64,000 nucleotides of DNA, taken from assembly GCF_964246085.1 (NCBI RefSeq), contig NZ_CAXTPD010000014.1; one strand, 5' to 3'. Numbering within the stretch: the stretch's first letter is position 1; every line of letters begins with the position of its first letter. The notes under the pieces were generated by a model, which saw only the letters and a list, made by a program, of their open reading frames with translations, did not search any database and was not told the origin of the DNA. This document shows, one piece after another, positions 43,077 to 51,723 of the stretch. The position numbers were made by a program, and so were the translations under genes. The stretch is from Brotaphodocola sp003480315 (GTDB lineage Bacteria > Bacillota > Clostridia > Lachnospirales > Lachnospiraceae).

Positions 43077-44015
43077 TTAGTTTGCCTCCTTTAAATTTTT
43101 CATTTTTTTCTCAGCTGCTGCAGCCTTCTGAATGGAATAAACAGTCAGACCTGCAATGGTTGCCAGGTACGGAAGCATCTGAATAAACTCAGACGGGATC
43201 TTCAGTACCTGCAGGATATTGGACAGTCCGTCGAAGAACGCGAAGATCATGGAAGATAACAGCGCGCCCACCGGGGTTGCCTGTCCCATGGAGCATGCCG
43301 CCAGGGCGATAAAGCCGCGGCCTGCCGTCATGTCACGTACAAACATGGTCAGATAGCCCATGGAAAGATACATACCGCCAAGACCGGTCAGGACACCACA
43401 AAGCAGGATCGCCAGGAAACGGATTCCCGTTACATTCTGTCCTACACTGGAAGCCGCATCCGGATTCTCACCTACCGCACGCATGCGAAGTCCCATCGGG
43501 GTCTTATACAGGAAAAACCAGATCACAAACACCATAAGCAGGGCGAAGTAGGTCAGCGCGTTGTGTCCGGAAATAATGCTGCCCAGCACCGGGATATCTT
43601 TGATCACCGGAATGTTTACCTGCGGAAAAGCAAAGCTCTTCAGGGAAGAGGAATTGCCCTTCTCACCGGTTGCCAGCTGGAGCACAAATACAGTCAGACC
43701 GGAAGCCATGGTGTTGACTGCCGTACCGCAAAGCACGTTGTTAGCCTTTAATACCAGATGGAAATACGCAAACAGCGCACTGACTGCCAGGGCTGCCGCC
43801 AGACCAGCCACCATACCCCAGAGCAGGCTGCCTCCAAAGGCACTGCCAAGCACTCCGGCCAGGGCGGAAATCAGCATGATTCCTTCCAGGCCTAAGTTTA
43901 CAACTCCGGCGCGGGAACAGATCACGCCGCCCAGAGAAGAAAAGATGATCGGAGTTGCCACACGAATCCACATATACACAAATTCCGGGCTGATGATATA
44001 ACTCAGTACTTTCAT
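43077..44015 (-). CDS. nupQ: Nucleoside ABC transporter permease (NupQ-like)
   Basis: A 312-aa permease of the sugar/nucleoside type (BPD_transp_2). About nine hydrophobic segments are present; NLGLEGIMLISALAGVLGSA near residue 40 and the TPMGLRMRAVGENPDAASSV region near 175 are typical of NupQ and BmpG proteins. It overlaps the NupP gene by 4 bases. With NupP it forms the channel for nucleosides delivered by the BMP lipoprotein. Confidence 0.9.
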   Translation of the reverse strand: MKVLSYIISPEFVYMWIRVATPIIFSSLGGVICSRAGVVNLGLEGIMLISALAGVLGSAFGGSLLWGMVAGLAAALAVSALFAYFHLVLKANNVLCGTAVNTMASGLTVFVLQLATGEKGNSSSLKSFAFPQVNIPVIKDIPVLGSIISGHNALTYFALLMVFVIWFFLYKTPMGLRMRAVGENPDAASSVGQNVTGIRFLAILLCGVLTGLGGMYLSMGYLTMFVRDMTAGRGFIALAACSMGQATPVGALLSSMIFAFFDGLSNILQVLKIPSEFIQMLPYLATIAGLTVYSIQKAAAAEKKMKNLKEAN

Positions 44016-45091
44016 TTCTGCGCCGCCTCCATTTCCTCTGCTTTTGCTGCTTTTACGATCAGACTCTGTCTCCAGCCCCTCAACAATGCATCTGCTGCGA
44101 TCAGGAACATCATCACACCCTGAATGATGTCCACGACCTCACGTCCCACATCGGAGCTGCGCGCCATAATATCCGCACCTACATTCAGATAGCCGATAAA
44201 TGCTGCCGCAAGCGGAACCAGAAGCGGGTTGCTTCTTGCAAGCAGCGCAACCACGATACCGGTCCAGCCATAGCCCGGGGAGGTGGTCCATTTAAAACGG
44301 TTATACATACCGAGGATCTCAGCGCCGCCGCCCATTCCGGCAATCGCGCCTGCGATAATCTGGGCAACAAGCATCAGGCTCGTTACCTTTAATCCTGAAT
44401 ACTTTGCAAACAGTGGGTTTTCACCGGTGATACGAAGCCTGGTGCCAAAGGAAGTCCGGTACAGGAAAAACCACACCAGGATACATAACACAATACCCAG
44501 TACAATTCCGGCATGGATCCTGGTCCCCGGAATCACCACCGGAAAGCCTGCCGTCTCTTCAAATTTCAAAGAAGCCAGACTGGAGCTGCTGACCTCACGG
44601 AAGTGATAGCTGACCAGATAAATCGCAAAAAACTGCACAACATAGTTAAACATGATAGAAGTAACCAGCTCACTGACATTCCATTTCATCTTCAGCACAG
44701 CCGGTACCAGGGATACCAGTGCGCCGCAGAAGCCGGCAAATAAAATAGCCACAGCCGGATGAACGCCGCCCGGAAGCTTGCAGGCGATCGCAATGATCAT
44801 GGCTCCGGAGGTTCCGATAAAGAAAGAACCCTCCGCGATCATGGAAAACTGTCCGGAACCGAAAATGATGATAACAGCCAGAGCTGTGAACATAAGCGGT
44901 GCTGCTGCCTCAATGATATTTCCGATTCTTCGCAGAGAGGTAAACGGTCCGATAAAGAAGCTGGTGATGGCTGTCATCGGATCATCGCTGACGAGCAGCA
45001 CGATCAGAGAAACCAGCGCACAGGCAATGAAGATGATCAGTGCCAGTTTTACCGCATCTACCAACAGATTGATTTTTTTATTACTGTTCAT
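44012..45091 (-). CDS. nupP: Nucleoside ABC transporter permease (NupP-like)
   Basis: A 359-aa permease with about ten hydrophobic segments. AAPLMFTALAVIIIFGSGQF near residue 70 and RTSFGTRLRITGENPLFAKY near 205 are family features. I chose the ATG at 45091 with GGGAGG upstream; it starts inside the end of the ATPase gene (11-base overlap), showing coupling. The usual NupP is about 350 aa. Confidence 0.89.
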   Translation of the reverse strand: MNSNKKINLLVDAVKLALIIFIACALVSLIVLLVSDDPMTAITSFFIGPFTSLRRIGNIIEAAAPLMFTALAVIIIFGSGQFSMIAEGSFFIGTSGAMIIAIACKLPGGVHPAVAILFAGFCGALVSLVPAVLKMKWNVSELVTSIMFNYVVQFFAIYLVSYHFREVSSSSLASLKFEETAGFPVVIPGTRIHAGIVLGIVLCILVWFFLYRTSFGTRLRITGENPLFAKYSGLKVTSLMLVAQIIAGAIAGMGGGAEILGMYNRFKWTTSPGYGWTGIVVALLARSNPLLVPLAAAFIGYLNVGADIMARSSDVGREVVDIIQGVMMFLIAADALLRGWRQSLIVKAAKAEEMEAAQK

Positions 45092-46637
45092 GGCACGCCT
45101 CCCGAATTTCTTCTTCTGTCTGTTTCTGGATACCCAGCATATAGGTTCCAAGCTCTTCCTCCGTCATGCTGGTCGTATCCTTGATGTACGCCGCGATCCT
45201 GCCCTCATAAAATACCAGCAGACTGTCAGACAGTCCCAGTACCTCATTCAGATCTGAGGTTACCAGAATGACACCGTTTCCTGCATCACGGGCTTCTACC
45301 AGGCGCTTGCGGATAAATTCCGTTGCACCGACATCCACACCACGGGTCGGCTGATCGGCAATGATCACCTGCGGGTCACCCGACAGCTCTCTGGCCAGAA
45401 CAACCTTCTGAATATTTCCGCCTGACAGGCTGTCAATAGAAACATCCTGAGATTTACAGAGCACCTGATACTGATCTACCATCTCCTCGCCATAGGAACG
45501 GACAGCCTTGCGGTTGATGATACCGTTTTTGAAAAACTTTTTCCAGCTTAATTTGTCCGCGATCATATTTTCTGTCAGGGAAAGCTTCGGGGCAATGCCC
45601 ATGGTCATACGATCTTCCGGAATGTGGGCCACCTTCAATGCGCGAATGGCTGCAACAGAGCTTCCCTGGATGTCTTTTCCGCCGATTTCAATGGTGCCGG
45701 ATGTATAACCTCCCATTCCGGTCATGGCCTCTACCAGCTCTGTCTGACCATTTCCTTCTACACCGGCAATTCCAAGGATTTCCCCTTTTCTTAAGGTAAA
45801 GGAGATTCCGTCTACCGCACGCTTTCCGTTTTCATCCAGGATCACAAGATCCCTGATCTTTACCAGCGCATCGCCCGGCTTGCAGGGACTCTTCTCGGTG
45901 TTCAGGATGACATCCCGTCCCACCATCAGGCGTGAAATATCCTGCTCGGTAACGGAGGCTACCTCATGCACGCCCATGGTCACACCGCGGCGGATGATGG
46001 TGATCCGGTCACAGATCTGCTTGATCTCCTGCAGCTTGTGGGAAATGAAAATGATGGTATAGCCATTCTCTTTTAAATGAAGAAGCTCATCAAACAATTC
46101 CTGTGTCTCCTGGGGAGTCAGCACTGCTGTCGGCTCATCCAGGATCAGGATCTTCGCACCGCGAAACAGCGCTTTTAAGATCTCCACACGCTGCTTCTGG
46201 CCTACCGTCAGATCCTCCACCCTCTTATCGGGATCCACATAGAGGTTGAATTTTTTACCCATCTCCTCTACCTGCTGTCTCGCATAAGCCAGATCCACAC
46301 GAATCCCCTTCACCGGTTCCATGCCCATAATGATATTTTCCGTTACTGTCAAAGACGGTACCAGCATGAAATGCTGATGCACCATGCCCACGCCCAGCTT
46401 GATCGCCATCTGCGGGGAGGTCATATGTACCTGGTTTCCATTGATATAAATTTCTCCTGATGTAGGCTGTTCTTCCCCAAACAGGATTTTCATGAGTGTG
46501 GATTTGCCAGCTCCGTTCTCGCCGGAAAGAGCATGGATCTCACCACGGTTTACTGACAATGTCACATCTTTATTTGCCATTACTCCGTTGGAGTAGACCT
46601 TGACGATATGAGACATTTTTAAAGCTTCTTCCGCCAT
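45081..46637 (-). CDS. nupO: Nucleoside ABC transporter ATPase with two nucleotide-binding domains
   Basis: A 518-aa double ABC ATPase, as in sugar and nucleoside importers. The first domain has Walker A GENGAGKST near residue 38 and Walker B ILILDEPTAVLT. The second has a degenerate Walker A GVEGNGQTE near 295, the signature LSGGNIQKV, and VIIADQPTRGVD, where Gln replaces the Walker B Glu as is common in this class. The ATG at 46637 has AGGTGAGGTG upstream and is preferred over a longer form. Confidence 0.92.
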   Translation of the reverse strand: MAEEALKMSHIVKVYSNGVMANKDVTLSVNRGEIHALSGENGAGKSTLMKILFGEEQPTSGEIYINGNQVHMTSPQMAIKLGVGMVHQHFMLVPSLTVTENIIMGMEPVKGIRVDLAYARQQVEEMGKKFNLYVDPDKRVEDLTVGQKQRVEILKALFRGAKILILDEPTAVLTPQETQELFDELLHLKENGYTIIFISHKLQEIKQICDRITIIRRGVTMGVHEVASVTEQDISRLMVGRDVILNTEKSPCKPGDALVKIRDLVILDENGKRAVDGISFTLRKGEILGIAGVEGNGQTELVEAMTGMGGYTSGTIEIGGKDIQGSSVAAIRALKVAHIPEDRMTMGIAPKLSLTENMIADKLSWKKFFKNGIINRKAVRSYGEEMVDQYQVLCKSQDVSIDSLSGGNIQKVVLARELSGDPQVIIADQPTRGVDVGATEFIRKRLVEARDAGNGVILVTSDLNEVLGLSDSLLVFYEGRIAAYIKDTTSMTEEELGTYMLGIQKQTEEEIREACHEQ

Positions 46638-46701
46638 CTTCAACACCTCACCTGTAAACAGTTTCCCTGATTTTCGGTTTATAAATTTGTTTTTAAATAA
46701 C

Positions 46702-46731
46702 AAAAAACCGGAGGGGAGCCGGCCCCTCCGG
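46702..46731 (-). terminator. Attenuating terminator between bmp lipoprotein and nupO
   Basis: CCGGAGGGG (46708-46716) pairs with CCCCTCCGG (46723-46731) around six bases, followed on the minus strand by TTTTTTG. Within an operon, it should reduce transcription of the ATPase and permeases relative to the binding lipoprotein. Confidence 0.85.
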
Positions 46732-46761
46732 CGGTTAGTTTGATTGCCGTTATCTGTTATA

Positions 46762-47946
46762 TCACGGTTTCATGCTGTCACGCAGTGCTGCTACCTCGTC
46801 TGTGCTCATATCAAATGCAGTACCTACCGTGATCTCACCATCGATAACCTTCTGCTCGGTCTCATCGATGAATTTCTGGATATCCTCCGGAACGATCGCC
46901 TTATAGTTCTCGTTCTTTGCAAGACCAACTGCTCCGCTGTCAAGACCAAGAGTATAGTCCTGATCCAGGCTCATCTCGCCCTTCTGCCATCCTTCCACTG
47001 CGGTGAAGATAGACTCGCCGACATTCTTTAAGCTGGAAGAAAGGATATTCGCAGCCAGGTCCTTATCGGACTCAGCTAACTCAGAGTACAGATCCTGGTC
47101 ACATGCGATCAGGTACTTATCTGCATTCTGTGCTGCAGTTGCCGCACCAAGGATAGACTGGGAAGCCGGTGCATATACCACCTGTGCGCCCTGATTGTAC
47201 AGCTGGGTGGTCATCTCCATACATTTGGAAACATCCTCAAAGGAGCCTACATAAGAGGTCATGACCTTGATCTCCGGATCTACATATTTGACACCTTCCA
47301 GATAGCCTACCAGGAAATCGTTGATGTTTGCGGTATCCATGGAACCGACAAAGCCAAGTACCTTCTTGGACGGATCGATCTTTGCATCGCCGGACTCCAG
47401 CATCTTTGCTCCCAGAACACCTGCAAGATAAGCTGCCTGATTGGAGTAGTAATTAACACCCATCATGTTGCCGTCAACAACTACATCACGGTCTACATCA
47501 GAATCGAAAAGCAGATAATGCTTCTCCGGGAACTGGGAAGCAATATCCTGAGCCAGCTCTTTTACAGACCAGGTACCGGATACGATCATGTCCCAATCCT
47601 GCTCGGATACATCCAGATAGTTGCCCTCGTAGCTGGTCTCGTCACGTCCCATCTCTACGGTCTTAACCTCGGCACCCAGCTTGTCCTTTAACATCTGCAT
47701 GCCACGCTCAGCAGAATCGTTAAAGCCCTTATCACCCAGGCTTCCGTTGCACAGGTATACAACCTTTAACGGCTTGTCGCTTCCCTCTGCTGCTGCCTCG
47801 GTGCTCTCCTCAGCCTCTGCTTTGGTTTCGGTCTTGTCTGCTTCCGGTGCTTTTGTGGTTTCTTTGGAAGAACCGCCGCCGCATCCTGCCAGGACGCCCG
47901 CTGTCATTGCTGCTGCCAGTGCTACGCTTACTACTTTCTTTTTCAT
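46762..47946 (-). CDS. nupN: BMP-family nucleoside-binding lipoprotein
   Basis: A 394-aa lipoprotein of the BMP/PnrA family (PF02608). Lipobox GVLAGC is followed by a Lys/Glu/Ala-rich linker of about 35 residues. The fold starts at KVVYLCNGSLGDKGFNDSAE, a nucleoside-site segment, with later GFVGSMDTANINDFLVGYLE and VVYAPASQSILGAATAA. The protein captures purine or pyrimidine nucleosides outside the membrane for NupOPQ. GGAGGAGT precedes the ATG. Confidence 0.92.
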   Translation of the reverse strand: MKKKVVSVALAAAMTAGVLAGCGGGSSKETTKAPEADKTETKAEAEESTEAAAEGSDKPLKVVYLCNGSLGDKGFNDSAERGMQMLKDKLGAEVKTVEMGRDETSYEGNYLDVSEQDWDMIVSGTWSVKELAQDIASQFPEKHYLLFDSDVDRDVVVDGNMMGVNYYSNQAAYLAGVLGAKMLESGDAKIDPSKKVLGFVGSMDTANINDFLVGYLEGVKYVDPEIKVMTSYVGSFEDVSKCMEMTTQLYNQGAQVVYAPASQSILGAATAAQNADKYLIACDQDLYSELAESDKDLAANILSSSLKNVGESIFTAVEGWQKGEMSLDQDYTLGLDSGAVGLAKNENYKAIVPEDIQKFIDETEQKVIDGEITVGTAFDMSTDEVAALRDSMKP

Positions 47947-48014
47947 GATACTCCTCCTTATTGGAAATAAAAATTGTTTATGTACAAACTGCCCACTGGC
48001 AGCTGTATTCCTGC

Positions 48015-48752
48015 TTAACGACCGCGTTCCAGGGAAAAGCGGTACCAGTTGCTGTCCATCCAGTATTTATGATAGGAAATGGCCCGGTCTGTATCCGAAA
48101 GGACCTCATCCATGACAAGAAGAATAGGTGTTTTCGGCTTATCGTCCTCTTCCTCTCCCCATTCCATGGCACTCATGACAAGCTCCGAGCGCCTGGCCTT
48201 TTTGTAAAGCTCCTCCAGCACAAAATGTTCAACCGCGGGCTGATCATCCACAGAAATCCCCATTTTTTCCACCTCCGTTACCGGAATTGCCGCGACAGAG
48301 GAGGCAACGTGCTCTTCGCCGACATAATAGCTGGTATTAACTACCAGGGCAATAAAGGATTCCCGGTCAAGCCCGAGAAGATCGCTGACCAGCTTTCCTC
48401 CATTCTGGAAGGTAATCTTTGATGTTGTCCCGGTAACCGGCTGCAGGCATCCTGCCAGACAGGGATGTACGATCTGGGTGATCCCCCTGCGGCTGCGCTC
48501 CATCTTTCCGGTCACGGTTGTTTTTTTGCCCTGCATTTTGTAGATCAGGCCATCCTCCTCAAGCTTTCGAACGGCCAGACGAATAGTGCTGCGGCTCACA
48601 TTCCAGTAGGCTGCCATTGCATTTTCCCCCGGAATGGTGTCGCCCTCTTTCAGAATCCCGTTGCTGATCATCTCATACACAATGTCATAGATCTGAATGT
48701 AACAGGGAATGTTTAGCTTCCTCAGCAAAGGCAGTGTTCTGCAATCATCCAT
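48015..48752 (-). CDS. GntR-family regulator (HutC/UTRA type)
   Basis: A 245-aa regulator. The winged helix spans residues 15-85 (YDIVYEMISNGILKEGDTIP, NVSRSTIRLAVRKLEEDGLI), and a UTRA ligand domain runs from about 95 to the end (LDRESFIALVVNTSYYVGEE). It sits inside the nucleoside operon, between the third phosphorylase and the BMP gene, and is the obvious candidate to bind the palindrome at 50601-50630. The effector is likely a nucleoside, a base or a sugar phosphate. Confidence 0.88.
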   Translation of the reverse strand: MDDCRTLPLLRKLNIPCYIQIYDIVYEMISNGILKEGDTIPGENAMAAYWNVSRSTIRLAVRKLEEDGLIYKMQGKKTTVTGKMERSRRGITQIVHPCLAGCLQPVTGTTSKITFQNGGKLVSDLLGLDRESFIALVVNTSYYVGEEHVASSVAAIPVTEVEKMGISVDDQPAVEHFVLEELYKKARRSELVMSAMEWGEEEDDKPKTPILLVMDEVLSDTDRAISYHKYWMDSNWYRFSLERGR

Positions 48753-48755
48753 AAA

Positions 48756-49520
48756 TCAGGCATTCTCCTTATCCTTCGCGATCAGCATTCTCATGGTCTC
48801 GATTGCGGTACGGATCGCCCTGTCTTCAATATCGATATCTGATTTTCTTCCATTTTCAGAATAATCTTTACAGTTGGTAGCACTGGCCATCACGCAGCCG
48901 GTTCGGATTCCCAGAGATGCTCCTACCGTGAAAAGAACGGAGCATTCCATGCTGGTAGATGTTGCGCCGCCTTTCTCATAAGCCTCCCACCGGTAGATCA
49001 GCTCTGGTCCAACCGGCTTGGTCTCCGGTGCAGTCTGGGTGTAAAACGATGCTTTGGTAATGGTAACTCCGATATTGTACGGAAGCCCCAGCTTCTGCGC
49101 TGCCTGCTGTGCCGCCTTGACTACCTGAAAATCCGGAACAGCCGGAAATTCGATCGGAAGATAGTGAGTGCTTACACCCTCCATTCTCACCGCGCCGTTT
49201 GGGATCACGACATCTCCCAGCGAAACTTTTCTCGATGTGGATGCGCAGGTTCCCACACGAAGCATGGTGTCTGCTCCGCACTGATACAGCTCTTCGACCG
49301 CAATTGCTGCGGACGGACCGCCAATCCCGGTACTGGTCACAGCCACCTTTACACCATCCAGCTCACCCACAAAGGTACGGAATTCACGGTTATAAGCAAT
49401 CTCCTTCGGATCATCAAAGTATGCCGCGATCTTCTCCGTGCGCTCCGGGCTTCCCGGAAGAAATACATAGCGGCCAACCGCGCCCGGTTCCAGTCCAATG
49501 TGCATCATTTTCTTTCCCAT
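48756..49520 (-). CDS. udp: Nucleoside (uridine) phosphorylase, paralogue 3
   Basis: A 254-aa phosphorylase very like paralogue 1. It shares PGSPERTEKIAAYF, STGIGGPSAAIAVEELYQCG, TLGDVVIPNGAVRMEG-like segments and TSMECSVLFTVGASLG. The start at 49520 with GGAGG 8 bases upstream is chosen over a longer form. It lies 3 bases before the GntR gene and 61 bases after the nucleoside hydrolase. Two near-duplicates in one operon suggest distinct substrates or dosage. Confidence 0.86.
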   Translation of the reverse strand: MGKKMMHIGLEPGAVGRYVFLPGSPERTEKIAAYFDDPKEIAYNREFRTFVGELDGVKVAVTSTGIGGPSAAIAVEELYQCGADTMLRVGTCASTSRKVSLGDVVIPNGAVRMEGVSTHYLPIEFPAVPDFQVVKAAQQAAQKLGLPYNIGVTITKASFYTQTAPETKPVGPELIYRWEAYEKGGATSTSMECSVLFTVGASLGIRTGCVMASATNCKDYSENGRKSDIDIEDRAIRTAIETMRMLIAKDKENA

Positions 49521-49581
49521 ACGGATTCCTCCTTTTTTTGAAGCATCTGCATTCTGCAGCGCTGTCACTGCCATAACTCCA

Positions 49582-50556
49582 TTACCAGTTGTATCTTCCC
49601 GGTGTCATGTCCTGATATACTGCGAACAGTCTTCTCACTGCAACCTCAGAGTTGACCGACACACACGCTGCGATCTCTTCCCGGTCCAGGTTCGGAACAA
49701 AGCCCATATCCTTCTTGATCATGCCTTTAAACGGCTCATGCTCATATTCCACACTGGCGCGGATCATCTTGTAGAGACCCAGGCTCGGATCCTCTGCGAT
49801 CAGCATAGCCAGCGGATCGTGTACCACGCAGGCATTTGCCATGCCCATGGATACGCGGTGGAACTCAAAATAGAACTTCAGGACATCCCGGATATACTCT
49901 GCGATCGGTCTGCACTCCTCAGACGCATATTCACAGAGATTTTTTACATCACGGTCGGTGATAAAGGTCTTCATGGTCACATCCAGACCAACCAGCGTCA
50001 TACGGAAGCCTGCTCCCATGACAATATCCGCTGCCCTGGCATCTCCGTGGATATTTGCCTCCGCGTAGTTGTTGATATTGCCCGGAACATCAATACAGCC
50101 TCCCATGGACACAACCTTTTTGAGTTTTTTCGGCAGGGTCTTATCCTTCAGATAAGCTTTAGCCAGGTTGGTCATACGGCCGGTCGTGATCACAATGAGC
50201 TCTCCATCCAGTTCGTCAGCTTTCCGGATGATGAAATCTTCCGCAGACTCCGCGACCGGCTTCTGGCTGCTCTCCGGCAGGATCACATTGCCGATGCCGT
50301 TGTCACCGTGGATATAAGCCGGAGCAGATTCAAATACGCCCTCTAAGGATTCATTTGCGCCAACTGCTACCGGAACCTCATAGCCGCAGTTGGAAAGTTT
50401 AATCAGGCGGAGGCAATTGTCTGCTGACTGCTCCGCATTGTTGTTGCCAAAACAGGTGGTGATTCCCTCTACATGAAAGTTCGGAGAACGCAGTGCGTAA
50501 AGAATCGCCAGGGAGTCATCTACTCCGGTGTCCGCATCAATGATAATATTTTTCAT
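49582..50556 (-). CDS. Inosine/uridine-preferring nucleoside hydrolase
   Basis: A 324-aa IU-nucleoside hydrolase cleaving ribonucleosides with water into base and ribose. DADTGVDDSLAILYAL near residue 7 is the calcium-binding signature. Further ligands are in TTGRMTNLAKA, MGGCIDVPGNINNYAEANIH and CVVHDPLAML near 246 (the last with the conserved Asp and His). It is the first gene behind the GntR-type operator. Its ribose product is the substrate for the ribokinase directly upstream. Confidence 0.92.
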   Translation of the reverse strand: MKNIIIDADTGVDDSLAILYALRSPNFHVEGITTCFGNNNAEQSADNCLRLIKLSNCGYEVPVAVGANESLEGVFESAPAYIHGDNGIGNVILPESSQKPVAESAEDFIIRKADELDGELIVITTGRMTNLAKAYLKDKTLPKKLKKVVSMGGCIDVPGNINNYAEANIHGDARAADIVMGAGFRMTLVGLDVTMKTFITDRDVKNLCEYASEECRPIAEYIRDVLKFYFEFHRVSMGMANACVVHDPLAMLIAEDPSLGLYKMIRASVEYEHEPFKGMIKKDMGFVPNLDREEIAACVSVNSEVAVRRLFAVYQDMTPGRYNW

Positions 50557-50589
50557 TTATAAATCCGCTCCTTTTTATCTTGTATGCTC

Positions 50590-50630
50590 ATAATAAAACA
50601 TGGCTACCATGTTTGTCAACATGATAGCCA
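50590..50630 (-). promoter_or_regulatory. GntR-type operator over the nucleoside operon promoter
   Basis: TGGCTACCATGTT (50601-50613) and AACATGATAGCCA (50618-50630) form a 13-bp inverted repeat with one mismatch around TGTC. On the minus strand the centre contains the -35 TTGACA (50614-50619) and the -10 TTATTA (50591-50596) follows 17 bases later, so a bound dimer would block polymerase. The first downstream gene is the nucleoside hydrolase. Confidence 0.82.
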
Positions 50631-50712
50631 CGAATTTTTGTGATTTTTGACGGATTTTCTGTTTTTTCCTCCGGTTTTTTTAAAAAATTGCCTAAAAATT
50701 TTTATGTCAGGC

Positions 50713-51612
50713 TTACAAAATTTCTTTTCTTGCTGGAAATGATGGCTGTGCACCCTCTCTGGTTACCGCGATCGCACTTGCCTTTGCCGCAAATCCGAGT
50801 GCTTTCTCCAGTGGATTTCCCTCTGCCAGACTGCATGCCATAGCTCCGGTAAAGCAGTCACCTGCCCCGGTGGTATCCACTGCTGATGCCTTCACCGCAG
50901 GCACATTCTCCAGCTTTCCCTCTGCATCCAGGGTACAGCAGCCCTTTGAGCCAAGGGTAATGATCGGATGTGCTACGCCCATTGCCTTTAAGGTATTCAG
51001 CTCCCGCTCCGGCTGACAGGCCTCATCTGCCCGTCCCAGCACCTTCATGATTTCGGTCTGGTTCGGCTTTACGATAGTGAGTCCGCGGATCAGCTCTTCC
51101 GGAAGCTCTCTCGCCGGTGCCGGATCCAGGATCACGCATTTTCCGGCCTCTTTTGCCTTTTCTGCCACATAGCATACCGTATCAAACGGAATCTCCAGCT
51201 GCAGGATCACGATATCGCTTGTCAGGATAACATCCATAACAGAATCCACATAGTCCCTGTCTACCCTGTCGTTTGCCCCCGGAATGACAATAATGCTGTT
51301 GTCTCCCTCTGCATTCACTGCGATCAGGGCCGTTCCGGTGCTGACACCCTCCACGGTTCTGATATATTCCGTGTGAACTCCCGCATGCTGTAAACTATCC
51401 AGGCTCATACGGCCTGCCGCGTCATTGCCGACTGCTCCAAGCATTGTGACATCTGCCCCCAGATATGCTGCCGCATAAGCCTGATTTGCCCCCTTTCCAC
51501 CCGGTTTTAAATCCAGTCCCTGTCCGGAAACAGTCTCGCCGACCCCCGGCTGCTGCTGTACATGGGTCACATAATCCATGTTGATACTGCCTACCACCAC
51601 AATTTTCTTCAT
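50713..51612 (-). CDS. rbsK: Ribokinase
   Basis: A 299-aa PfkB kinase phosphorylating ribose to ribose 5-phosphate. VVGSINMDYV at the start, KPGGKGANQAYAAAYLGADV near residue 36, and AVDTTGAGDCFTGAMACSLA near 240 with the catalytic Asp are the full ribokinase signatures, closer to canonical RbsK than the kinase at 11428-12357. It lies upstream of the nucleoside hydrolase, which releases free ribose. GGAGGAAGAAT precedes the ATG. Confidence 0.93.
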   Translation of the reverse strand: MKKIVVVGSINMDYVTHVQQQPGVGETVSGQGLDLKPGGKGANQAYAAAYLGADVTMLGAVGNDAAGRMSLDSLQHAGVHTEYIRTVEGVSTGTALIAVNAEGDNSIIVIPGANDRVDRDYVDSVMDVILTSDIVILQLEIPFDTVCYVAEKAKEAGKCVILDPAPARELPEELIRGLTIVKPNQTEIMKVLGRADEACQPERELNTLKAMGVAHPIITLGSKGCCTLDAEGKLENVPAVKASAVDTTGAGDCFTGAMACSLAEGNPLEKALGFAAKASAIAVTREGAQPSFPARKEIL

Positions 51613-51677
51613 GATGATTCTTCCTCCTCCTGTCAGATACTGCGTTCATCATAGCACGGGTCTCTGTAAAGTTCAAA

Positions 51678-51710
51678 CAGAAAAACTGCCAGGCCTTCAC
51701 CTGACAGTTT
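51678..51710 (-). terminator. Terminator of glgB
   Basis: AAACTGCCAGG (51683-51693) pairs with CCTGACAGTTT (51700-51710) with one mismatch around six bases, followed on the minus strand by TTTTTCTG. It lies 13 bases past the glgB stop. Confidence 0.85.
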
Positions 51711-51723
51711 CTCCAGATTTCTT

